From: Methanomassiliicoccales archaeon PtaU1.Bin030
GTDB lineage: Archaea; Thermoplasmatota; Thermoplasmata; Methanomassiliicoccales; Methanomassiliicoccaceae
Length of the DNA: 8,535 nt
Direction: 5' to 3'
Assembly (NCBI GenBank): GCA_002067635.1
Contig: MVRB01000009.1
Coordinates: 1 to 8,535 of the forward strand
Positions 1 to 5,252 of this stretch are shown one piece after another. The notes beneath the pieces are model-generated. The model was not told where the DNA came from. It was given only the letters and a program-made list of their open reading frames with translations, and made no database searches. A program made the translations under genes and the position numbers. Within the stretch, counting starts at the first letter, position 1, and each line of letters begins with the position of its first letter.

Positions 1-67
1 GTGTAGTGGTCAATCATGCCGGCCTTTGGAGCCAGCGACGGCAGTTCGAATCTGCCCGGGGCTACCA
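1..67 (+). tRNA. tRNA-Gln (anticodon UUG), 5' end missing
   Basis: This is the 3' part of a tRNA gene, starting at about tRNA position 10, so the 5' acceptor strand and positions 8-9 lie outside the window. The anticodon loop is CTTTGGA (24-30) with anticodon TTG at 26-28, which reads CAA (and CAG by wobble), hence glutamine. The T arm is perfect: GGCAG / TTCGAAT / CTGCC (40-56). The acceptor 3' strand is CGGGGCT (57-63), followed by discriminator A64 and an encoded CCA (65-67). A second CCA follows directly at 68-70. The anticodon stem (19-23 with 31-35) has one C-A mismatch at the second pair. G6 corresponds to G15, the base that archaeosine transglycosylase exchanges. Position 36 is G rather than U, so this tRNA is not an expected t6A substrate. 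Identity is confident; only the 5' end is unseen. Confidence 0.93.
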
Positions 68-81
68 CCAATTCATGCGTG

Positions 82-98
82 AACGGTCATTGATCGTT
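82..98 (+). repeat. Short dyad / stem-loop downstream of tRNA-Gln
   Basis: AACGGTC (82-88) can pair with GATCGTT (92-98) across a 3-nt loop, with one G-U wobble. It starts 14 nt after the encoded CCA, so it could be part of the tRNA trailer, or a protein-binding dyad in front of pcc1. The outer AACG...CGTT half-sites recur with the same spacing upstream of rps12 (5289-5305). Function is not evident from the sequence. Confidence 0.35.
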
Positions 99-108
99 GT
101 ACCAAACA

Positions 109-142
109 TCATCTCCTATGGAGGGAGATGAGCAACCTTTTT
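109..142 (+). terminator. Candidate terminator between tRNA-Gln and pcc1
   Basis: TCATCTCC (109-116) pairs perfectly with GGAGATGA (124-131), giving an 8-bp stem with a 7-nt loop. A T5 run follows at 138-142. Archaeal RNA polymerase terminates mainly on T-rich non-template tracts, with a hairpin optional, so this would be a plausible end for the tRNA transcript. It lies 26 nt before the pcc1 start. If it terminates only partially, pcc1 could be expressed by readthrough from the tRNA promoter, since I see no convincing TATA box between 71 and 167. Confidence 0.4.
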
Positions 143-157
143 CTCTCACCTTCGCTT

Positions 158-162
158 GGAGG
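158..162 (+). promoter_or_regulatory. Shine-Dalgarno sequence of pcc1
   Basis: GGAGG at 158-162 is complementary to the archaeal 16S rRNA 3' end. It sits 5 nt before GTG 168, which decides for that start over the in-frame TTG at 156, a codon that overlaps the motif itself. Confidence 0.65.
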
Positions 163-167
163 GGACC

Positions 168-395
168 GTGAGCGTCGACTGCCTGATCGAGCTGGACTAT
201 GAGGACGAGAGGACGGCAGAGGCGGTGTTGGTCGCCATCTCCCCCGATAACGCCCCTTACGCAGAGGCCGAGCGAGTGGGGACCAAGGTCATCGTGCGTT
301 CCAGGTCCAAGACCTGCCCGCAGATGCTCCACACCACCGAGGACCTTCTCGCCTGCATCAAGGTGGCCGAGGAGGCCGTGCAGGCGACCAAGTGA
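168..395 (+). CDS. pcc1: KEOPS complex subunit Pcc1
   Basis: This encodes a 75-residue protein of the Pcc1 family, the small dimerising subunit of the KEOPS complex (with Kae1, Bud32 and Cgi121). KEOPS installs the threonylcarbamoyl group of t6A at A37 of tRNAs reading ANN codons, in the cytoplasm. Family features visible are the N-terminal strand followed by helix residues ERTAEAVLVAISPDN (14-28), a second strand around TKVIVRSRS (39-47), and a C-terminal helix around TTEDLLACIKVAEEAVQ (56-72). Length is typical for this very small family. The GTG at 168 was chosen because GGAGG lies 5 nt upstream; TTG 156 would add four residues. The gene follows tRNA-Gln and converges on tgtA, with its TGA stop touching the stop codon of that gene. 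Remote similarity between tiny alpha-beta proteins leaves some doubt, but the pattern fits Pcc1 well. Confidence 0.8.
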   Translation: MSVDCLIELDYEDERTAEAVLVAISPDNAPYAEAERVGTKVIVRSRSKTCPQMLHTTEDLLACIKVAEEAVQATK

Positions 396-2348
396 TCACT
401 TCCTGATGCCCTCTCGGACCTTCACCGCGATGCCCGTACGGAAGGATAGCATCTCATCCCGCGTCATCATTGCCCTCCCCAGGGCGACCAGATCATCGTT
501 CTTGTCGACCACCATGACCTCGTCCATGGGGCGGATGTCCGGGTCGCAGCCGTTGACGAAGGCGCAGAAGACGTTCTTGCCCTCGCGGTTGAACGGCACC
601 GCATCATCCTTGACCTCCACTCGCATCTTGGGGTAGGCGAAACCCCCTTTCAGCCTTGCCGCACCCGGGGGGCGCAGGGTGAAGAAACCGTCATTGGCCC
701 GCATGGATAGGATATGCTCCCCGTCCACCAGGACGTTGCGGATCTTGCCCGTGGTCTCCGATTTCTTGATCTCGATACTGCCATCGAGAAGGAGGTCGGC
801 CGCGCCCTTCCCGAACTGGTAATCGCTGACCGCCCTCACCCGTGCCACGTCCATGTTGAATGACGGCTCTTTCTGGCACATCATGGCGAGGGTGTCCATG
901 GTGGCCTGCCCGTCCCAGGCCACGCCCAGGCTGTAGGGGTGCTCGTGGGAGAGGTGCTCCATCTGCTCACGTATGCGCTCCTTGGTCTCGCGGTCGGGGG
1001 GCTCGGGGAACAGTGACTGCGCCACAGGATACATCTCGTCCAGCTCAATGGGGACCGGCCCGATGGGAGAGGCCACGAAGAAGTGAGCATCGAACTCGTT
1101 CAGCACTTCAGCGATCTGCTGTTGGTAATGCCTCCCGTAGGGCTTCCCTCCATCCTCGAAGGCCACCATGACCTCCGTGCCTGGGTACTGGTAGCGCTCG
1201 AAGAACCGCCTCTCATAGCGAAGGAAGGCCGGCCGGGAGAGGGTCTCGGGACCGCTGTACAGCATGCTGTTGTCCCTGCTGAGGGGCTCGAACCTCTCCA
1301 GGAAGTCCTGGTGCTTTGCCAGGCGCCTCAGCGCGCTGAGGAGCGAGGGGTGCGCCCGGCACCGCCTCTCTACCAGCTCCCAGAGGTCGCCCTCCAGTAT
1401 GGCGCGCCTCACCCTCTGCACCTCCTCCAGGGACGCCCACAGGTTGTGTCGGGCGATGAGCGCGGCCCGGTCCGCCGGCCCCATATCGCATATCTCCCTG
1501 TAGCTGTGGGACTGGCAGGCGGGGCAGTGGCAGTGGATATCCTTCATGTCCTGGAGGTGGGCCGTGCCCTCGGGGAACATGAACCGGTCGTCCCGGGCGA
1601 ACTTGGCGTAGGACGCGGAGTCGAACATGTCGCAGCCCAGGAGAGCTGCGAGGGCAAACACCATGGGGTGGCCCGCCCCGAAGAGGTGCACCGGGCGGCT
1701 GGGGTCCAGTCCCTTCTTGGAGGCCACGATGACGTCCACCAGGTCGGCAAACCGGTACTGCTCCATGAGAGGGACCACCCCTCCGATGGGGTGAACGTCC
1801 ACGTCCACAAGCGCAAGCCGGCGGGCGCAGTCCTCCCGCAGGTCCTCGAACACCGAGCCCTGGACGACCCCTGCGAGGAGCATCCTCCCTTTCAGGGTCG
1901 CCGCCTCCGCGGTGCGGTCGATGGTGACATCCACGGCATGGGCGGTCTTCTCCTTGCTCCAGTCCGGTTCCGTGAATATATCGAGCACCGTCCCGATATC
2001 GGTGCCGATGTCGCGCTGGAAGTTCACGATGTCCTCGTTCTTGACCTCCACCTCGCCGTACATGTGCGACTGGAAGGTGCCGGAGTCGGTCATGATCACC
2101 CCCGGGAAGTCCAGCAGGGCGTGCAATCCCTCCTCAACGGCGCGGGCGTTGAGCTTGGGGTCGTTCCTGATGATGTATGAGTTGGTTATGAGGGCATGGA
2201 ACCCGAATGTATGGTATAGTTCGTGGGGTGGTATGGTGACCAGCCTGGGGTTTACCACCGGCAGCAATGCGGGGGTCTCCAGCGGACCATGGGAGGTTTC
2301 CAGCTTTCCGACCCGGGCAAGACCGTCCCGCCGTATGAGCTCGAACAT
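396..2348 (-). CDS. tgtA: Archaeal tRNA-guanine(15) transglycosylase (archaeosine pathway)
   Basis: This encodes a full-length 650-residue archaeal TGT, which exchanges guanine-15 in the tRNA D-loop for preQ0, the first tRNA-level step towards archaeosine. The catalytic TIM-barrel domain fills the N-terminal half. Asp88 in MTDSGTFQ and Asp243 in CDMFDSASY match the two catalytic aspartates of the family. The zinc site is Cys273, Cys275, Cys278 and His301. Domains C1/C2 follow, and residues about 575-650 form a C-terminal PUA domain that binds the tRNA, so this is the fused rather than the split form. The frame is open upstream to 2396, but ATG 2348 gives the usual N-terminus (MFELIRRDGL) and has a TATA-like element centred 26.5 bp upstream, implying a leaderless mRNA. 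The gene is divergent from the surface-protein gene and convergent with pcc1 with no intergenic base. Confidence 0.96.
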   Translation of the reverse strand: MFELIRRDGLARVGKLETSHGPLETPALLPVVNPRLVTIPPHELYHTFGFHALITNSYIIRNDPKLNARAVEEGLHALLDFPGVIMTDSGTFQSHMYGEVEVKNEDIVNFQRDIGTDIGTVLDIFTEPDWSKEKTAHAVDVTIDRTAEAATLKGRMLLAGVVQGSVFEDLREDCARRLALVDVDVHPIGGVVPLMEQYRFADLVDVIVASKKGLDPSRPVHLFGAGHPMVFALAALLGCDMFDSASYAKFARDDRFMFPEGTAHLQDMKDIHCHCPACQSHSYREICDMGPADRAALIARHNLWASLEEVQRVRRAILEGDLWELVERRCRAHPSLLSALRRLAKHQDFLERFEPLSRDNSMLYSGPETLSRPAFLRYERRFFERYQYPGTEVMVAFEDGGKPYGRHYQQQIAEVLNEFDAHFFVASPIGPVPIELDEMYPVAQSLFPEPPDRETKERIREQMEHLSHEHPYSLGVAWDGQATMDTLAMMCQKEPSFNMDVARVRAVSDYQFGKGAADLLLDGSIEIKKSETTGKIRNVLVDGEHILSMRANDGFFTLRPPGAARLKGGFAYPKMRVEVKDDAVPFNREGKNVFCAFVNGCDPDIRPMDEVMVVDKNDDLVALGRAMMTRDEMLSFRTGIAVKVREGIRK

Positions 2349-2370
2349 GGGGTTAGGGATGGTGGGTCGG

Positions 2371-2378
2371 TTAATAAG
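2371..2378 (-). promoter_or_regulatory. TATA element of tgtA
   Basis: Read on the minus strand this is CTTATTAA, preceded by an A-rich stretch (ATAAAAAC, 2379-2386) that fits a BRE. Its centre is about 26.5 bp from the A of ATG 2348, the spacing expected when transcription starts at the initiation codon. This supports a leaderless tgtA mRNA and the 2348 start. Confidence 0.6.
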
Positions 2379-2404
2379 GTTTTTATCTCGACCCAAGAAA
2401 AACG

Positions 2405-2410
2405 TTTAAG
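2405..2410 (+). promoter_or_regulatory. TATA element of the surface-protein gene
   Basis: TTTAAG follows an A-rich BRE-like AAAAACG (2398-2404). The centre lies about 26.5 bp before ATG 2434, again the leaderless spacing. It stands about 33 bp from the oppositely oriented tgtA TATA element, so the two promoters share one short region. Confidence 0.6.
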
Positions 2411-2433
2411 GGGTCCAACTTGATTCGTTCTGT

Positions 2434-3363
2434 ATGGGGAAGAAGGTAAAAGAGGAAACATCGCTTCGAATGCGGAGCAGGAGGAAAGGGAGGCTAGGCT
2501 TGTTGATAGGGGCGATGCTGATAGCTACAGGCGTTGTCGCGGCTGGGGTGATTGTTTGGGACTCACATGATACCAGGGAGACGGTCACGGCGAATGAGGG
2601 GATACAGGCCGGTGACGTCCTTCATTATGATGTGGTAGGTCAGAGGGACGAAACCTCAGTCAGCGGAACGGTCACGATCACATGCTCAAGTGTCTCAAAA
2701 GACCGAAGTGCGATGGCGTTCAGAACAGAGTATGACGGTGAGATAGAGTACTGGGTAGTTCACGCTCTAGGTTCACAACTTTTCAATCCATACGGAAAAT
2801 GTATCGGAAGCCAATGGATGGGCACATCGTATGGGGACAGGTTCGTAAAGCATCTGATAGATTATTATCCCAGGTTCGAAAACGGCTCTGGGGTGCTCAG
2901 AAATACATATGTTGGGATAGAATCGGAGATAGCATACAGAGTGAACGTCTCAGGGCCAGGATTTCACCTGGAGGCTGAGCTGACGCACGCCACGGTTGAG
3001 GGCATGTACCGTTGGGATAATCAGGAAATATCTGTAAGAGCGGAATGGGAAGCAGTGGGAGATGGTCCCAAGACGCATATGGTCGGCCCTGGTGCGGTGG
3101 ATGGAAGGATATTAATCCTGCAACAAGAGGGGGAAATACGAATAACATGTGAGGGGAACGATTCTGCCGTGTTCTTCATGACCGAGGAGAACATGAACAT
3201 GATGGATCGTGGAGCTCCCTTTCTGTTCGATGCTGAACTATCTATCCTTGACGGCAATGGGACGAGAGGAGGCATACTCTTACCTGGCATGTACTATGTC
3301 ATCTGCGCCAACTTGAACGGTACAGGCTTCACGACATTTGAATACGAGGTCAATATTCGATAA
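2434..3363 (+). CDS. Unrecognised membrane-anchored surface protein
   Basis: I do not recognise this 309-residue protein. A basic cytoplasmic tail (residues 1-20, rich in Lys/Arg) precedes one hydrophobic segment (about 21-42). Without an evident cleavage site this reads as a signal anchor, leaving about 265 residues outside the cell. The outer part looks beta-rich and carries five N-X-S/T sequons, at Asn150, Asn171, Asn242, Asn275 and Asn295, so N-glycosylation is plausible. It has four cysteines (84, 123, 239, 291) that could form disulfides. The last 90 residues alternate strand-like and turn residues, ending in a LLPGMYYVICANLNG-type stretch that resembles a jelly-roll or GOLD-like beta sandwich; this is an impression only. 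Base use is visibly less G+C-rich at third positions than in the flanking housekeeping genes, suggesting a faster-evolving or acquired gene. ATG 2434 is supported by the TATA spacing. Confidence 0.85.
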   Translation: MGKKVKEETSLRMRSRRKGRLGLLIGAMLIATGVVAAGVIVWDSHDTRETVTANEGIQAGDVLHYDVVGQRDETSVSGTVTITCSSVSKDRSAMAFRTEYDGEIEYWVVHALGSQLFNPYGKCIGSQWMGTSYGDRFVKHLIDYYPRFENGSGVLRNTYVGIESEIAYRVNVSGPGFHLEAELTHATVEGMYRWDNQEISVRAEWEAVGDGPKTHMVGPGAVDGRILILQQEGEIRITCEGNDSAVFFMTEENMNMMDRGAPFLFDAELSILDGNGTRGGILLPGMYYVICANLNGTGFTTFEYEVNIR

Positions 3364-3378
3364 GGTCGGAGAATAGGG

Positions 3379-3384
3379 TTAAAT
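3379..3384 (+). promoter_or_regulatory. TATA element of the pth2-DUF99 unit
   Basis: TTAAAT in the 51-bp gap after the surface-protein gene predicts a transcription start near 3408, a few bases before ATG 3415. A GTG at 3400 in the same frame would lie upstream of that start site, so it is unlikely to be used. Confidence 0.45.
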
Positions 3385-3414
3385 CTCGTCATTCGCTCAG
3401 TGCTCCGGACGAAC

Positions 3415-3777
3415 ATGGTGGAATTCTCCAACAAGATGGTCATAGTGGTGCGCTGGGACCTCAGGCTGTCGGCTGGCAAGATGGCCGCCCAAGTCGCGCA
3501 TGCGGCGGTCAACTGCGCCCTCGCGGCCAAGAAGCGGACGCCTGATTGGTTCGACCGCTGGTACTCGGAGGGTCAGCGTAAGGTGGTCGTGAAGGTGCCT
3601 AACCTTGAGGACCTCTATGAGGTGAAGAGCAACGCGGAGGCCCTCCGCCTGGTCACCTCCCTCATCACGGATGCGGGCATGACCGAGATACCACCCAACA
3701 CCGTCACCTGCCTGGGCATCGGACCGGGGCCTCAGGAGGTCGTGGACAAGGTGACCGGGCACCTCAAGCTGGTCTAG
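3415..3777 (+). CDS. pth2: Peptidyl-tRNA hydrolase, Pth2 type
   Basis: This encodes a 120-residue Pth2, the archaeal/eukaryotic peptidyl-tRNA hydrolase. It cleaves the ester bond of peptidyl-tRNAs that drop off the ribosome, recycling tRNA in the cytosol. The hallmark segment is LSAGKMAAQVAHAAV (18-32), with the conserved Lys22, Gln26 and His29. GQRKVVVKV (53-61), the DAGMTEIPPNTVT segment (86-98) and the ending DKVTGHLKL (111-119) also match the family. Length is normal. ATG 3415 gives the usual short lead-in before the first strand (MVIVVRWDLRLS) and fits the upstream TATA; GTG 3400 and ATG 3436 are less likely. The next gene starts after a 2-nt gap, so they are probably co-transcribed and translationally coupled. 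Confidence 0.95.
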   Translation: MVEFSNKMVIVVRWDLRLSAGKMAAQVAHAAVNCALAAKKRTPDWFDRWYSEGQRKVVVKVPNLEDLYEVKSNAEALRLVTSLITDAGMTEIPPNTVTCLGIGPGPQEVVDKVTGHLKLV

Positions 3778-3779
3778 GC

Positions 3780-4352
3780 ATGAAGCCCCACGTCCGGGTC
3801 CTGGGGATCGATGACTCGCCCTTCACCTTCCAGACCAAGAAGGCCCTTGTGGTCGGAGTGGTGAACCGCCTCCCCACATACATTGAGGGGATAATGCGCA
3901 CTGAGGTGGAGGTAGACGGGGAAGATGCCAACGATGCCATCCTCGAGATGCTAGACCGCTCCCGCTACCGGGAGCAGCTCAAGCTGATCATGTTCGACGG
4001 CATCGCCGTGGGAGGGTTCAACGTGATCGATATCGACAGGCTTTACAGCAGCCTGAACATACCCTGTGCCACGGTGACCCGAGGGCTGCCGGACCTGGAG
4101 AGGATGGAGAAGGCCCTGCGGTCCCACTTCGAGGACTGGGAGAGAAGACTGGCCATAATAAAACGGAACCCCCTTTTTAAGATCGGTCCCCGCAGGCGAC
4201 CGCTATTCGCGGCGGTCAAGGGCATGGAGGCGGACACATTGGAGGTGGTACTGGAAGAGTGCACGGTGCAGGGCCGCCTGCCTGAGCCTCTGCGGATCGC
4301 CCATCTGATATCCAGCGCCATGGTGCTGGGCGAATCCCACGGCAGGGCCTAG
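3780..4352 (+). CDS. DUF99 (UPF0215) family protein, endonuclease V-like fold
   Basis: This encodes 190 residues of the archaeal DUF99/UPF0215 family, which is structurally related to endonuclease V (RNase H-like fold). Family signatures are GIDDSPF (9-15), QLKLIMFDGIAVGGFNVID (66-84) and the C-terminal segment ending HLISSAMVLGESHGRA (175-190). Asp11 or Asp12 and Asp73 lie where endonuclease V carries metal-binding acidic residues, so a nuclease acting on damaged nucleic acid is a reasonable inference but is not shown by the sequence. No clear Shine-Dalgarno sequence precedes ATG 3780; the 2-nt gap from the pth2 stop suggests translation coupled to pth2. Its TAG stop overlaps the stop of the convergent membrane-protein gene in CTAG. 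Family assignment is firm; the reaction is not. Confidence 0.9.
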   Translation: MKPHVRVLGIDDSPFTFQTKKALVVGVVNRLPTYIEGIMRTEVEVDGEDANDAILEMLDRSRYREQLKLIMFDGIAVGGFNVIDIDRLYSSLNIPCATVTRGLPDLERMEKALRSHFEDWERRLAIIKRNPLFKIGPRRRPLFAAVKGMEADTLEVVLEECTVQGRLPEPLRIAHLISSAMVLGESHGRA

Positions 4353-5032
4353 GCCTCTTGGTCCAGCGTCCTTTTTATCTCCGAGCACAGGTCCGCTGCT
4401 ATGGGGTCTGCGCACTCCATCATCACCTCGCTGCTGGAATTGGCCTGCTTCTTGATGGTGATGAAGACCTTCTTGTCGGGAATGTTTATGGCCGTGCTAT
4501 TGCCGTTGGGGACCACCGCGCAGGACAGCTGATGGGACTCGCACGTATGCTTGATCTCGTGAGCGAGCTTATCCATGTCCTGGCGGAAGAACCGGATGTC
4601 GGTCCTCTCGTTTCGGTCCTTGAACTTGGCGTTATAGCCCATGACGGCAATTAGCAGCAGGGCGAAAGAAGCCAGTACCGCGAAGGTCAGCGGCTGCTCC
4701 GGTTCCAGCCCCCTGTACACGGAGAGGACCGAGACCCCGAAGACGGAGGCCGCGGAGATGTAGATGATACCTATCAGGCCCGTTACCAGCCTCTGGGGCA
4801 TGGTGTTCCGAGCCCAGCATCTATAGTGCAGGCGCAGGGCTCTGAACGCTGGCACCATCAGCAGCAGAGCCAGGACTATCGTCAGGAAGAACAGAGGGGT
4901 GAACATATCCTCGAACAGCACGTAGGAGTAGAGCATCAGGGCCAATAATATCGGGATCACCAACGCCATCCCGTACTCGATGATCTTCTGCGATCTATTA
5001 AGCTGGCTTACCGCATCCCCATCTTCGTGCAT
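4349..5032 (-). CDS. Unrecognised four-helix membrane protein with cytoplasmic C-terminal domain
   Basis: I do not recognise this 227-residue protein. Hydrophobic segments at about 20-40, 44-64, 82-104 and 114-133 predict four membrane helices. Basic residues cluster in the 2-3 loop (RALRLHYRCWARN, 64-76) and after helix 4 (KFKDRNER, 136-143), so by the positive-inside rule both ends are cytoplasmic. The tail (135-227) is soluble. It has a helix with KLAHEIKHTCESH (155-167), a strand-rich middle with DKKVFITIKKQ (186-196), and a closing helix (about 210-225), a small alpha-beta domain of unknown role. The frame is open to a GTG at 5083, but the promoter-like TTTATC (5065-5070) lies inside that extension, so ATG 5032 is preferred. 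It is a single-gene unit convergent with DUF99. Confidence 0.8.
   Translation of the reverse strand: MHEDGDAVSQLNRSQKIIEYGMALVIPILLALMLYSYVLFEDMFTPLFFLTIVLALLLMVPAFRALRLHYRCWARNTMPQRLVTGLIGIIYISAASVFGVSVLSVYRGLEPEQPLTFAVLASFALLLIAVMGYNAKFKDRNERTDIRFFRQDMDKLAHEIKHTCESHQLSCAVVPNGNSTAINIPDKKVFITIKKQANSSSEVMMECADPIAADLCSEIKRTLDQEA
4372..4376 (+). terminator. T5 tract just after the pth2-DUF99 unit
   Basis: The tract, within CCTTTTTATCT, lies 20 nt past the DUF99 stop codon and is the first T-run downstream, so it could end the pth2-DUF99 transcript by the archaeal T-tract mechanism. On the other strand the same bases encode Ile-Lys-Arg near the C-terminus of the convergent membrane protein. There is no obvious hairpin. 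Confidence 0.35.
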
Positions 5033-5064
5033 ATCCCATCCCAAACGGGGTAACTGGATATGCC

Positions 5065-5070
5065 GATAAA
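5065..5070 (-). promoter_or_regulatory. TATA element of the four-helix membrane protein gene
   Basis: TTTATC on the minus strand predicts initiation near 5041, leaving a leader of about 9 nt before ATG 5032. This resembles the spacing before pth2 and argues against the upstream GTG 5083 start. Confidence 0.45.
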
Positions 5071-5153
5071 TGGCTTTCGACACTCGTTACGTACCTCATG
5101 TCTCTCATACCCAGGTACGGCCGTCTCGATCTGGCGCCGACTCCATATCCACC

Positions 5154-5159
5154 TTATAA
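5154..5159 (+). promoter_or_regulatory. TATA element in the spacer upstream of rps12
   Basis: TTATAA is among the best TATA matches in the intergenic stretch, and it is not placed to serve rps12 directly. Its centre is 27.5 bp before an ATG at 5184, close to the leaderless spacing seen for tgtA and the surface-protein gene. Confidence 0.35.
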
Positions 5160-5183
5160 CATCTCGTAAGATCCCCATCTACG

Positions 5184-5252
5184 ATGTTCCAGGCACCTAA
5201 TCTGGGACCTTGGAAGGAAAATACGAAGGGCATTTTTATTATTATTTTCTAA
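5184..5252 (+). other. Candidate small transcription unit: leaderless 22-codon ORF or short RNA
   Basis: An ATG at 5184, at the start site predicted by the TATA box at 5154-5159, opens a 22-residue frame. It starts MFQAPNLGPWKENTKG and ends in a hydrophobic Ile/Phe tail. The tail is encoded by the T-rich stretch 5233-5250, which could equally be the terminator of a roughly 65-nt RNA. Early in the transcript, TTCCAG (5186-5191) can pair with CTGGGA (5201-5206). There is no family match I can name. The promoter spacing is the main support; coding status is doubtful. Confidence 0.22.
5233..5250 (+). terminator. T-rich tract in the rps12 upstream spacer
   Basis: An 18-base run of T and A with a single C (TTTTTATTATTATTTTCT) is the most T-rich stretch of the window. 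It fits an archaeal T-tract terminator for any transcript arising from the TATA box at 5154-5159. Confidence 0.35.

Noticed and set aside
128..202. A 24-codon upstream ORF starting ATG 128 and overlapping the pcc1 start out of frame
   Set aside because: Its GGAGG (120-124) is only 3 nt from the ATG, and the ATG lies in the 3' arm of the putative terminator stem. It is better explained as part of that hairpin.
1083..2180. A 365-codon open frame on the plus strand inside tgtA
   Set aside because: Same reason: it is antisense to a conserved enzyme with intact catalytic and zinc-binding residues, and its own translation shows no domain.
5033..5083. N-terminal extension of the four-helix protein to GTG 5083
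   Set aside because: The likely TATA element (5065-5070) falls inside it, there is no Shine-Dalgarno sequence upstream, and ATG 5032 gives an ordinary short cytoplasmic N-terminus.
5098..5169. A 23-codon plus-strand ORF beginning ATG 5098
   Set aside because: There is no Shine-Dalgarno sequence and no TATA box at the right distance, and nothing recognisable in the peptide.
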